From the NCBI RefSeq assembly GCF_000212735.1, contig NC_015510.1, positions 6,139,001-6,203,000 on the forward strand: DNA of 64,000 nucleotides. The letters run 5' to 3'. The translations under genes and the position numbers were made by a program. The notes beneath the pieces are model-generated. The model made no database searches, was not told the origin of the DNA, and was given only the letters and a program-made list of their open reading frames with translations. Shown in pieces: positions 19,701 through 29,000 of this stretch (position 1 is the stretch's first letter; the number at the start of each line of letters is the position of its first letter). The stretch comes from Haliscomenobacter hydrossis DSM 1100. Its GTDB lineage: Bacteria > Bacteroidota > Bacteroidia > Chitinophagales > Saprospiraceae.

Positions 19701-20329
19701 TTAGCATTGGGACCAAAGAGTTGAACACCAACGTTGTACCCAAACCCGGAATCACCGCCTTTGCCCTCCACAGCGACACTACCCGTGCCTGAAGCAGTTA
19801 CCAACGCTCCAGAAGTCAAATCTACCCCGTTGGTATTTACGGCCAGTGTACCCTGGCCTTTAAGTTGGACTCCTCCACTGCCACCTGTTAGCGTCACGCC
19901 ACTGATGAGGATACGCTGTTTAGCGATCACCACCATAGACGAACTGCCTGTGACAGTTACCGAGTTTGAGAAGTTGGCATATTCCACACCCGATACATCC
20001 AGACCTCCACTAAGGGTAAAAGCCGTTCCAGCCGAAAAGGTCAGTGTTTGGTTAGCTAGGTCGCCTGGATCGTTGACGATAATCTTCGTAACGGATGCCG
20101 TGGAAAAAACAGCTCCCGCTCCGGTTATGGGCACATTACTGAGCACACTAATATTGGTACCGTCGTTGAGAAGCTGTGCATTTTCGTTGGCTGCACTGAA
20201 CGAAATCGTCAGCACACCGCTGCTAAAGGCCGTCGATGCCGCTTGAACAGTACCGATCAGGGTTACAAAGAACCAGACAAAAAGAAAGGGTCTCTTGCTA
20301 CCAATGAAGTAGGTAAAAGATTGTTTCAT
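11996..20329 (-). CDS. giant T9SS surface protein B with beta-helix repeats
   Basis: I place the start at the ATG at 20329 (MKQSFTYFIGSKRPFLF, a signal peptide ending near VQAAS); an in-frame ATG 16 codons upstream would only add residues before it. The mature protein opens with ten double units of about 65-75 residues alternating KITSSGGNVxVKGTGG with GEISAGGMGSVxVEGQGGN, typical of a right-handed beta-helix. A segment with TLTIVNNDDTDPVIGTF follows, then two Calx-beta-like repeats (TNVTEGGATDTYTVVLTSQP). From about residue 1200 comes the shared module with HYR-like domains, EF-hand-like loops, dockerin-like pair, cohesin-like domain and T9SS sorting tail ending ATKKMIVVE. The frame is uninterrupted. 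Function is inferred as a cell-surface fibre or adhesin; no enzyme domain is visible. Confidence 0.9.
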   Translation of the reverse strand: MKQSFTYFIGSKRPFLFVWFFVTLIGTVQAASTAFSSGVLTISFSAANENAQLLNDGTNISVLSNVPITGAGAVFSTASVTKIIVNDPGDLANQTLTFSAGTAFTLSGGLDVSGVEYANFSNSVTVTGSSSMVVIAKQRILISGVTLTGGSGGVQLKGQGTLAVNTNGVDLTSGALVTASGTGSVAVEGKGGDSGFGYNVGVQLFGPNAKITSSGGPVTVKGTGGLAFSSKGVFLRSGGEISAGGMGLVNVEGQSGANSGGDCDGVSVDDVNSKITSLGGDVTVKGTSMGIGGNKNYGVVVSNGGEISAGSAGNVSIEGLGGMNTTLGGDIGVYLVSSDSKITSSGGNVVVKGYGRGGATTGFNLGVSVYFGGLITAGGMGSVYVEGQGGNTTGGRNSGVDVTGSGAKITSSGGDVSVKGLGGTSTLSMGVVVSSAGEITVGGSGKVSVVGQGGNTGNQNYGVYVADMNSKITSSGGSVDVNGTGGGSGTSFSNYGVMILAFGEISAGGMGSVKVVGQGGNTTGTGGNSNYGVYVVTISKITSSGGNVSVVGSGGGSGASQDNIGVFIVGGSFIRAEGLGSVNVEGQGGNNVDDRSYGVYASGANSLITSAGGNVIVKGTGGASSLSGASSNIGVIVDQAGAITAASTGTVSVEGQGGNSPGGDNTGVLVTGASSKITSSGGNVMVKGTGSLIGSFSSGVNVTSSGQISAGGTGTLNVEGKGGDDPGGVNIGVSVSGNNSLITSLGGNVLVKGLGGVGGIGVNVANGGQISAGSMGSVSVDGLGGSTENYGVRVSDFNAKITSSGGPILVKGTGTGSRADILIEFGGVILSPSTSNGITLQSTNNGTWPNTDNIDVSTTSTQKTAFSAGSKLNIVINYLVADAGYQQLDVVGMIDLSGVELTFAGSTASLGVGSTLTIVNNDDTDPVIGTFNGLPEGALIPNFLGTGLNAQISYVGGSGNDVVLKVLAVTAGVTISQSGGNTNVAEGGATDTYTVVLTSQPSSDVTITPTPNAQVTTSPASLVFTSANWNILQTVTVTAVDDAAVEGSHTGGIVHSAASTDADYNNISIASVSANISDNDVAGVTITQSGGSTNVTEGGATDTYTVVLTSQPSSDVTITLTPDAQVTTNPISLIFTNVNWNIAQNVTVTAVDDAAVEGSHTGSIAHSATSADARYNNFVIATITANISDNDNVIVENNDCGCQNVTVTLDANCQFLLTRNLISDGNCNGATVRVMDNSPSNGGLIDCAGVWTYGLFDAFGNIICWGKVTAEDKTAPALICPPADITLDCYDVNYVLNERRTIGNVGDDLRSPRPAANATDGRTINNAEGVAGTGDNCQLGLNPPGLVDDNYKNLGYAYYKDNCFNCGCRVTLKWTDKVVFYSCTDIEFTRDGYYAKIEREWVATDCNGMRADAYIQDIFFTRPDLDDFVFSIGGPANRPVKGQTGVAAGTPGYDWVVEYQSCTPDKSLILHDDVTPYDLSYFHIGGGVNTRRIYIDKLECNYSVSIKDTEFPICGGKGVKIDRELYVFDWCAGKIVDTFHILIKIGDFQAPTATYEHHAPYVISTGPMDCTAAFPVTVVGIKSAFGVEIKDNCTLANVSVSVYTKDLYVKGILVNEGPESPWCTNPPTTVPATTAKEQCCIAWAKIDYAIMNGQMIGVPVGRHVMKIEAFDGCYNSSTLCFEFEVKDKIAPVMKCDDDLHISLSNANGYVDGYAQVTAADIDEGSWDNCKLAWIAVRRNVPTSCTASFILKGYDSNGNNKIDAAPFDDPKDAPANWKWIVDGKEVVDGIDNNGDGDIFDRGEFFATKGGKIMTPLQDAVDFFCCDLAERVTIELWGADTADNPYTQNIDESNWNYCWNDVLIEDKVAPTCVAPWDITVDCDEKNLAIIEDKVASAAVFGDVSITTGSDCANLDTVYTVTKNLKCGYGKIVRSWALTKETVKGPITITCYQTIWVRPIHQYDICFPKDVDSDCKTPIIDTVLTDELSCDILAVNITDKRYDASDDECYKIFRTYTVINWCAYDDRCGDPMAEGSVYVVDRGLWGNYGKNPIYMLVRDRDRDLNEEFWLSKDLTPNNGDDIYVRGDGNYGGYSSLGSSVTVSAGLMPFCKPEIYAHPYDYFQDWEYYHSFMYTQIIKVYDEVAPVVTAPRDTFCIREGADCLADVTITVAATDNCTDKVTLETQYLMVAPGQTTNAGSMILYSTPRWVTKDLGNGQFEITVKNLPVGTHDLIVVVRDECGNLSKATRIPFVVADCKGPAPICINGLSTELMPNGTGGGMMAVWASDFVASDIYDCYGQGPETKNGLKLVKKYSINRVGEPVIATQTGIDLDCDDFAVGGIVLVELHAWDEQGNDDFCITFIEVQDNRKVCPDLATGDNVAVVAGTIATEGNANLQGATITLSGQASMSATTTATGGYAFINLIKGNDFTVTPQLDKNHLNGVSTFDLVLIQKHILNVQALNSPYKMIAADVNNSKSITTLDLIALRKLILNIDQSFQNNTSWRFVDAAYNFPNASNPWAASFPEVVNINDLAGNINASFVAVKVGDVNASATVSSAASAEVRTAGTLDINAADAALKAGTEYSVEFSAADLKSIQGYQFALNLDKSKVELVDIVYGVAKAENFGVFTNEGVITTSWNGEAKQGALFTLVLRAKADAQLSSALSLNRIVSAEAYSVSNDQLNVALKFSGAALANGFELKQNTPNPFNGETMISFNLPKAAAATLTISDVTGRVLKSIRADYAKGFNQVILKATDLNASGVLYYTLEADDFTATKKMIVVE
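16780..17440 (-). repeat. two tandem Calx-beta-like repeats (about 330 bp each)
   Basis: Two adjacent copies encode ITQSGGSTNVxEGGATDTYTV and VTVTAVDDAAVEGSHTG. The stretch TATGGCTGCCTTCTACTGCC recurs about 330 bases apart. Calx-beta domains are calcium-binding in other secreted proteins; calcium binding here is inferred. Confidence 0.75.
17870..19840 (-). repeat. ten-unit beta-helix repeat region in giant gene B
   Basis: Ten copies of KITSSGG or LITSxGG alternate with ten copies of a GEISAGGMGSVxVEGQGG-type motif, spaced roughly 200 bases per pair. The units are diverged at DNA level, so the array is older than the 348-bp array in giant C. Confidence 0.8.
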
Positions 20330-20424
20330 GAGAATGATTTGATAATTAAGCGCAAAAAAGTAACTCTCCCCAGCCAAATCCGGGGAAGACTGTATGTTAC
20401 TTACAAAAGTCTGGCTGGCTAATG

Positions 20425-20470
20425 GGTTATTTTCGTCAATTTTGAAAATTCATCAGGCTATTTCCGTCAA
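20425..20470. promoter_or_regulatory. direct-repeat candidate operator upstream of giant gene B
   Basis: GGTTATTTTCGTCAA (20425-20439) and GGCTATTTCCGTCAA (20456-20470) match at 13 of 15 bases and are 31 bases apart, about three helical turns. They lie between the AraC-type gene and the start of giant B. AraC-family proteins commonly bind paired direct repeats, so this is a candidate target; the link is inferred. Confidence 0.45.
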
Positions 20471-20506
20471 AATGGGAGAATAATAGTATTTGAACCAAAA
20501 ATCCAG

Positions 20507-20857
20507 CTACTTCCTCAGATAAGCCGAAGGCAATTTTCCGAAACGTTTATGGAAAAGTCGGGAAAAACTGCGGGCATCCTTGTAGCCCACCCGTGCAACG
20601 GTGGCAGCAACAGAGGATGTCGCACCGCTTTCCAGGAGGCGACGGGCTTCCTGAAGGCGCATTTTTTGCAGGTATGCACCGGGACTGAGCCCGGTAAGCC
20701 GTTTCAACTGCCGCAAAAGCGATGACTCGCTGAGTGAAAAGGCAGCGGCCAGAACCGGTACTGTAAGCCAGGTATCCGCTAAATGCTGACGCACGTAAAT
20801 TTCAAAAACCGTCAGCCATTGATGTTCCTGAGCAATGATGTCGGGCTTGTTCATCAA
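20507..20857 (-). CDS. small AraC-family DNA-binding protein
   Basis: At 116 residues this is essentially only the AraC/XylS DNA-binding domain. The first helix-turn-helix lies at about 33-52 (LAAAFSLSESSLLRQLKRL), the family signature GLSPGAYLQKMRLQEARRLL at about 55-75, and the second helix-turn-helix at about 83-105 (VAATVARVGYKDARSFSRLF) before FGKLPSAYLRK. The usual ligand-binding or receiver domain is absent. The domain resembles the C-terminal output of Bacteroidota hybrid two-component sensors, so this may be a stand-alone gene or the remnant of a longer one. It lies upstream of giant gene B on the same strand, with a direct repeat in the gap, suggesting it may regulate that gene. Confidence 0.8.
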   Translation of the reverse strand: MMNKPDIIAQEHQWLTVFEIYVRQHLADTWLTVPVLAAAFSLSESSLLRQLKRLTGLSPGAYLQKMRLQEARRLLESGATSSVAATVARVGYKDARSFSRLFHKRFGKLPSAYLRK

Positions 20858-20946
20858 AGATTGATTTGTAATTAAAAGCCGTTATACAGTGCAAACAGCC
20901 TAGTTTCGACATTTTAAAAGTGCCCAGTTTTGCTTGAAAAAAAAAT

Positions 20947-21279
20947 TTGGAGCGGTACTTTGTTCTGAATGGCCTTCTTGATGTTCTGAATGACATGGAG
21001 CAGGGGATTTCTGGTATGTGGAACCTTAGCTGGGGTTACAAGACTTTCGAGGCATCATTGAAGGCGGATACAAGTACTACGCTGGTGGAAACCGAAACCT
21101 ACCTATCCATTCTGGAGTATAAATTGGACGAGAGCGTCCAAGTCGCGCTAGACCAGATCAAACAAAAAAAATACTGCCAGGCGTATTGGGAAAAAGGAAA
21201 AAAGGTAATCGGGGTAGGAGTGAATTTTTCCAGTCAAACCAGGAATATTGAAGCGTGGGTAGCCCAGGAATTGGGATAA
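20947..21279 (+). pseudogene. remnant of a DUF1703-type PD-(D/E)XK nuclease/ATPase-like gene
   Basis: The 110 residues match only the C-terminal end of the AAA-ATPase-like/PD-(D/E)XK (DUF1703) family, proteins that normally exceed 500 residues. Recognisable parts are SILEYKLDESVQVALDQIKQ, KKYCQAYWEKGKKVIGVGVN and FSSQTRNIEAW. The first residues are weakly conserved, the only start codon is TTG, and the N-terminal ATPase-like domain is absent upstream. It is read as a decayed remnant rather than a working gene. The strong hairpin at 21279-21329 follows directly. Confidence 0.65.
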
Positions 21280-21329
21280 ATAATATAGGCCGTTTTCCAG
21301 ATCCCCGGAAAACGGCCTATATTATTTTG
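21279..21329. terminator. long-arm bidirectional terminator
   Basis: Perfect 20-base arms (21279-21298 and 21307-21326) enclose an eight-base loop, AGATCCCC. It lies between the nuclease remnant on the plus strand and giant gene C on the minus strand, so it can end transcripts from both sides. Confidence 0.8.
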
Positions 21330-21348
21330 ATCGATCTGCTGATCTCAA

Positions 21349-24300
21349 TTATTTCCTCAAAATCACCATCTTTTTCGTAGCGGTAAACTCCTCCGTTGCC
21401 AAAGTATAGTACAATATCCCGCTGGCTCCAAGTTGTTCTTCTTTTAAGATCACTTGGTTGTTCCCCTTGGCGTAATTGCCTTCCACTTGGTACAACAAAG
21501 CACCCTTCACATCCCGGATGCTCAGCGTTGCAGCTGTGGCTTTGGGTAACTTGAACCCGATCACCGTTTCATCGCTGAAAGGGTTCGGAGTGTTCTGAAG
21601 GAGCTCGTAGACCTCACTGACCGGGATGCCCTCAAAGTGTAAGGCGATGCCCAGGTTTTCATTGTTTTGGTCGTACGCTTCGGGCGATACCGTGCGGTTC
21701 AGGTTGATGCTTTGACTCAATTTCGCATCTGCTTTGGCTCTTAGCACCAAGGTGAACAAAGTTCCTGGTTCGTATTTGCTGTTCCACGATGTGGTGATCA
21801 AACCCTCATTTTTGAACACTCCAAAGTTCTCCGCCTTGGCGACCCCGTATTCAATGTCTAGTAGTTCGACTTTGTTTTGATCCAGGTTCAGTGCAAACTG
21901 GTAACCTTGTACGTTTTGTAAGTCCTCGGCAGTAAACGCTACGCGGTATTCATTGCCCGCTTTTAGTTCCTGCTCAGTCGTTTGGAGCTTGAAGGCGCCA
22001 CTCGTGCGTACTTCTGCCGTCGTGGCATTGACCACCGCACTCGCGTTCACATCCCCCACTTTGATGGCCACAAAGTTGGCGGTAATGTTCGTGGCCAGGT
22101 CGTTCATGCTCACCACTTCGGGGATGTTGCCCGACCAGGGGTTGGCTGGATTCGGGAAGCGGTACGTCGCATCCACAAAGCGCCAGGAAGTATTGTTGGC
22201 AAAACTCTGATCAATGTTCAAAATCAGTTTTCTGATCTGGATCATGTCCAGGGTCGAAATTGACTTGGAGTTGTTCGCATCCGCTGCAATCAATTTGTAG
22301 GGACTGTTCAAAGCCTGCACCCCGAGGATGTGCTTTTGGATCAACACCAAATCGAAGGTCGAAACCCCGTTGAGGTGGTTTTTGTCCAATTGGGGCGTTA
22401 CCGTAAAGTCGCCACCCTGGGTCAGGTTCACAAAGGAATAATCCCCGGCTGCATTGGTCGTAGCACTCATCGAAGATTGACCGCTCAGTGTCACCGTTAC
22501 CCCTTGCAGATTCGCCACCATTTCGGTAGAAATAGTACCAGCAATCTTGATTTTGTTCACCGGTGTAACCGTAGGACAAACCTTGCGGTTGTCTTGTACC
22601 TCGATGAAAGTGATGCAGAAATCGTGGTTGCCGGCCTGATCCCAGGCGTGAATTTCAACCAGGATGTTTTCGCCAGCGTCTTCACAATCCAACTCTAAAG
22701 CGGTTTTGTTTTGGTCAACGGGTTGACCAACGCGGTTGATCGAGTATTTTTTCACCAGTTTCAGTCCATCCTTCGTCTCGGGACCCTGACCATTACAATC
22801 GTAGATTTCTGAAGCCACAAAGTCGTTGGCCCATACCGTCATCATCCCTTTGCCGCTGCCGTTGGGCATCAGTTCAGTGCTCAAGCCATTGATACAAATC
22901 GGAGCCGGAGCCTTACAGTCTTTGACCGTGAAGGGGATGCGCGTAGCTGCACTCAAGTTGCCACACTCATCGCGGCCTACCACGATCAAATCGTGGGTAC
23001 CTTCGGGCAAGTTGGCGACCGTGATTTCAAACTGGCCATTGCCGAGTTCTTTGACGCTCCAGCGTGGCGTGCTGTACAGGATCATTGAACCCGCATTGGT
23101 GGTCCGGTTCGGAGCAATCATCAATTGTTGGCGCTCCAATTCCACCACATCGGTGCAATTGTCCTTGATCGTCACCACTTTGGTGATGTTGGCAGTACAG
23201 GCCGTTGGGCTGGTACAGAACGTATCCCGAATACCCGTTACCACCGGTGCCTCTTCATCGTACACCTTGATGATCTGGGTATACATGAAGGAGTGGTGGT
23301 ACTCCCAATCCTGGAAGTAATCGTTAGGGTGAGCATAAATTTCTGGCTTACAGAATGGCATCAAGCCAGAAGAAATCGTTACATCTCTGCCTCTGGTTAC
23401 CCCGCCCAGGTTGCTGTCACCACGTACATAGATGTCATCGCCGTTGTTGGGCGTCAGGTCTTTCGACAACCAGAATTCTTCATTCAGGTCACGATCGCGG
23501 TCACGAACCAACAGGTAAATTGGTGCTTTGCCATAATTTTCCCACAAGCTCCGCTCAACGACATAGACCGATCCTTCGGCCATGGGGTCACCACAACGGT
23601 CGTCGTAAGCACACCAGTTGATCACAGTGTACGTCCGGAAGATTTTGTAGCACTCATCGTCAGAAGCATCGTAACGCTTGTCCGCTACATTCACGGCCAG
23701 GATGTCACAAGCCAATTCGTCGGTCAGCACCGTATCAATGATTGGCGTTTTGCAATCCGATGACACGTCTTTAGGGAAACAAATGTCGTATTCGTGAATT
23801 GGCCGAACCCAGATGGTCTGGCTACAGGTAATGCTGATGGGGCCTTTGGCCGTTTCTTTGGTCAAAGTCCAGCTGCGCACGATTTTGCCATAACCACACT
23901 TCAGATTTTTGGTCACGGTGTAAACCGTATCCAGGTTGGCACAATCGCTACCCGAAGTGATGCTTACATCGCCAAAGCACAGCGTGGATGCCCGCGCATC
24001 ATCAATTTGAGCCAGGCATTTGGCGTCACAATCAACCGTGATGTCCCATGGAGCCACACAAGTTGGCGCCACTTTATCTTCGATCAGTACATCATTCCAG
24101 CAGTAGTTCCAGTTGCTTTCGTCAATATTCTCAGTCTCTGGATTATCCGCATTGTCAGCGCCCCACAATTCGATGGTGACGCGCTCAGCCAAATCGCAGC
24201 AGAAGAAATCAACAGCATCTTGCAGCGGAGTCATGATTTTGCCTCCTTTGGTGGCAAAGAATTCTCCACGGTCAAAAATATCACCGTCGCCGTTGTTGTC

Positions 24301-26066
24301 GATACCATCCACTACTTCTTTTCCGTCTACGATCCATTTCCAGTTCGCAGGTGCATCTTTAGGATCATCAAATGGTGCAGCATCAATTTTGCCGTTGCCG
24401 TTTGAGTCGTATCCTTTTTGGATGAAGCTAGCCGTGCAAGAAGTGGGTACATTGCGACGAACCGCAATCCAGGCCAACTTACAGTTGTCCCAAGAGCCTT
24501 CATCGATGTCCGCAGCAGTTACCTGGGCGTAGCCATCAACATAGCCATTGGCGTTGCTCAAGCTGATGTGCAGGTCATCATCACACTTCATGACCGGTGC
24601 AATTTTGTCCTTCACTTCGAACTCGAAGCACAAAGTAGAGGAATTGTAGCAACCGTCGAAAGCCTCGATTTTCATCACGTGGCGGCCAACAGGTACCCCA
24701 ATCATATTGCCATTCATGATGGCGTAGTCTACTTTTTCCCAGCGGATGCAGCAATCTGATTGAGCATCTCTTTGTTCAGCGCCATTTGCTTGTGGCGTAA
24801 TACACCAAGGAGTACTTGGTCCTTCATAAACCAAAATACCTTTCACATAACGATCTTTGGTGTAGACACTGACACTGACGTTCGTCAGGCTACAGTTGTC
24901 TTTGATCTCTACGCCAAAGGCGCTCTTGATGCCTGCAACCCCGATCGGGAATGCCGCCGTGCAATCCATTGGACCTGTGGAGATCACATAAGGTGCATGG
25001 TGCGCATAAGTAGCCGTGGGTGCCTGGAAGTCACCAATTTTGATCAGGATGTGGAAGGTATCGACAATTTTACCCGCACACCAGTCAAATACATACAAAG
25101 CCCGATCGATCTTCACGCCTTTGCCGCCACAGATGGGGAACTCGGTGTCTTTGATCGATACAGAGTAGTTGCATTCCAGTTTATCCAGATAGATCAAACG
25201 ATAGCTGTTGGAGGTGTGGAAGTAACTGGTGTCATAAGGCGTCACATCGTCATGCAGAATCAGGCTCTTGTCAGGTGTACAAGACTGGTACTCAACGACC
25301 CAATCGTAGCCAGGAGTGCCCGCAGCAACGCCAGTTTGGCCTTTCACTGGGCGGTCATCTGGCTTGCCAATGCTAAATACGAAATCATCCAGGTCGGGGC
25401 GAGTGAAGAAGATGTCCTGGATGTAAGCATCAGCACGCATGCCGTTGCAATCCGTAGCTACCCATTCGCGCTCGATTTTGGCATAGTAGCCATCCCGCGT
25501 AAACTCAATGTCGGTACAAGCATAGAACACTACTTTATCGGTCCACTTCAAGGTTGTACGGCAACCGCAGTTGTAGCAGTTGTCTCGGTAATACGCATAA
25601 CCCAGGTTTTTGTAGTTGTCATCAACCAAGCCGGGAGGATTCAAACCCAAATCACACTCATCGCCCGTTCCAGCAACACCTTCGGCGTTGTTGATGGTGC
25701 GACCGTCCGTGGCATTGGCTGCAGGACGTGGAGAGCGAAGGTCGTCACCTACGTTACCAATGGTGCGTCTTTCGTTCAACACATAGTTGACATCGTAGCA
25801 ATCCAAAGTGATGTCAGCAGGAGGACAGATCAGCGCAGGTGCGGTTTTGTCTTCAGCGGTTACTTTACCCCAGCAGATGATGTTGCCAAAGGCGTCAAAC
25901 AAACCATAAGTCCAAACTCCCGCGCAGTCGATCAGGCCACCGTTGCCTGGGCTGTTGTCCATCACCCGGACTGTACCACCGTTGCAATTGCCATCCGAAA
26001 TCAGGTTCGCAGTCAAGAGGAATTGGCAGTTCGCATCCAGGGTCACGGTTACATCCTGACAACCGC
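21349..26066 (-). repeat. shared giant-protein module, copy C
   Basis: Similarity to copies A and B is uneven. The dockerin, cohesin and sorting-tail part (21349-22600) is clearly diverged, whereas 23270-25900 is almost the same as copy B. This mosaic pattern suggests gene conversion. Confidence 0.85.
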
Positions 26067-29000
26067 AATGGGCTATCTGGAAGCGTTGTTGTACTTCTTG
26101 TACACAACCTGGATCACTCAAATTATTTGAAGTAGCAGTGTCTGCATCGAAGCTGTATACCAACGTATGGTTGCCCGGCGACAAGCGTCCTGGATTGATG
26201 GTGATCACGGTGGGGGCAGCGCTTGCTCCAGGCTGTGGTACTCCATCCAAAATGAAGGTACCTGTTCCTGTTGCGTTGTTCGCTACCGTGCCCGTTACCT
26301 GGAAGGGCGCCGCCGCCGGCGATACCACTGCGGGTAAGCCCGTGAAGACCGGATCGGGATAATAGCAGGTATTGTCAATGCTCAAGGTATCGCCCTGGCC
26401 GTTGGTTACTGAAATGGTGTAGCCCACACCATCACGGTGGTAACCCCCCAGTTCAAATATGCCCGTACCAACACCCGTTTCCGGAATAGTGGCACCCGGG
26501 GCGTAGGCAATCGTGGCATCAATGTCACTATACAGCCCCGTTACGGTCACGATCGTCCAGGTTTGACCCGAGGGGCCTTCTACGGTCACGGTTTCGCTGA
26601 AAGTACCCAGATCGGTGGTGGTTCCGTTGTCGATGATCGGGGCATTTTTTGCACAAGAACAGGGGTCATGGATGCTCACCATGGGCGGGGTACAACCTTC
26701 GTCCGTCACTCCGTCGCAGTTGTTGTCCTCACCGTCGCAGATTTCCGTCGCACTAGGTTTGATGGCAAAATTGTTGTCGTTGCAATCACCATTGGGCGCC
26801 GTCAATTCGGAGGCTACTTTGTAGCCCACTGGCCGTAGACATTGCGTCAAGGTCGTGCCACTGGAATAGCCGTCGTTGTCCACATCGGCGTACCAGATTT
26901 GACCGGGTTTTTCCAAAGCATCATTGTCGTCACAATCGGTATTGTTGGTCACGTACCCGCTGGGTGGGCTGCAAGCTTGTTGGCTCACGGCAGGATTGCC
27001 GAAACCATCGTTGTCTATATCTGCATAATAAGTGGTCAGGACTCCTTCGTCCGTTGATCCGTTGCAGTTGTTGTCGATCCCGTCACAGATTTCCGTCGCA
27101 CTAGGTTTGATGGCAAAGTTGTTGTCGTTGCAATCACCATTGGGCGCCGTCAATTCGGAGGCTGCTTTGTAGCCCACAGGGCGCAGGCATTGCGTCAAGG
27201 TTGTGCCGCTGGAATAGCCGTCGTTGTCCGCGTCCGCGTACCAAACTTGGCCTGGCTTTTCAAGCGGGTTGCTGTCGTTGCAATCGCCACCCAGCAGTGC
27301 GGTATAAAAACCACTAGGCGCACAAGCGTCTACAAACGCTATACTTTGACCATAACCATCCCCATCATTGTCGTAATAATAGCGGGTGCTTACGCCTTCA
27401 TCGATTTGCCCGTTGCAGTCGTTGTCTTTGCCGTCGCAGATTTCCGTCGCACCGGGATAGATATCGGCATCGTCGGCTATACAATCGCCAGCCACCGTCG
27501 CCGTATACAAACCACTGGGTGTACAAGCATCAATAAATGCAACAGCTTCCCCATATCCATCTCCATCTAAATCGTAGTAGTAGCGGGTGCTTAGGCCTTC
27601 ATCGATTTGCCCATTGCAGTCATTGTCTTTACCATCGCAGATTTCCGTCGCACCAGGATTGATGTCGGCATCGTTGGCTATACAATCACCAGCCACCGTC
27701 GCCGTATACAATCCACTAGGGGCGCAAGCATCAATAAATGCAACAGCTTCCCCATATCCATCTCCATCTAAATCGTAGTAGTAGCGGGTGCTTCCACCTT
27801 CGTCGGTAGAGCCATTACAGTTGTTGTCGATCCCGTCGCAGATTTCCGTAGCTCCTGGTTTGACAGCAGGGTTGTTGTCGTTGCAATCGCCGCTGGGCGC
27901 CGTCAATTCGGAGGCTGCTTTGTAGCCCACAGGGCGAAGGCATTGCGTCAAGGTTGTGCCGCTGGAATAACCGTCGTTGTCCACATCCGCATACCAGATT
28001 TGGCCGGGTTTTTCCAAAGCATCGTTGTCGTCGCAGTCGGTATTGTTGGTCACATAACCGCTGGGTGGGCTGCAAGCTTGTTGGCTTACTGAAGGGTCGC
28101 CAAAGCCATCCTGGTCAGCATCGGCATAATAAGTGATCAAGCCACCTTCATCCGTAGTGCCGTCGCAGTTGTTGTCGATGCCATCGCAGATTTCCGTAGC
28201 TCCTGGTTTGACAGCAGGGTTGTTGTCGTTGCAATCGCCGCTGGGCGCCGTCAATTCGGAGGCTGCTTTGTAGCCCACAGGGCGCAGGCATTGCGTCAAG
28301 GTTGTGCCGCTGGAATAGCCGTCATTGTCTACGTCGGCATACCAGATTTGGCCGGGTTTTTCCAAGGCATCGTTGTCATCACAATCGGTATTGTTGCTCA
28401 CATACCCGCTGGGTGGGCTGCAAGCTTGTTGGCTTACTGAAGGGTCGCCAAAGCCATCCTGGTCAGCATCGGCATAATAAGTGATCAAGCCACCTTCATC
28501 CGTAGTGCCGTCGCAGTTGTTGTCGATGCCATCGCAGATTTCCGTCGCACTAGGTTTGATGGCAAAGTTGTTGTCGTTGCAATCACCATTGGGCGCTGTC
28601 AATTCGGAGGCTGCTTTGTAGCCTACAGGGCGAAGGCATTGCGTCAAGGTTGTGCCGCTGGAATAGCCGTCATTGTCTACGTCGGCATACCAAATTTGGC
28701 CGGGTTTTTCCAAAACATCATTGTCATCACAATCGGTGTTGTTGCTCACGTAACCGCTGGGTGGGCTGCAAGCTTGTTGGCTTACCGAAGGGTTCCCAAA
28801 GCCATCATTGTCAGCATCGGCATAATAAGTGATCAGCAGGCCTTCATCCGTGGTGCCGTCGCAGTTGTTGTCGATGCCATCGCAGATTTCCGTCGCACTA
28901 GGTTTAATGGCAAAGTTGTTGTCATTGCAATCACCATTGGGCGCTGTCAATTCGGAGGCTGCTTTGTAGCCCACAGGGCGCAGGCATTGCGTCAAGGTTG

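Noticed and set aside
24760-26130. Long open frame on the plus strand opposite giant gene C
   Set aside because: It mirrors the codon pattern of the minus-strand gene, recurs opposite copies A and B, and shows no domain or sensible start.
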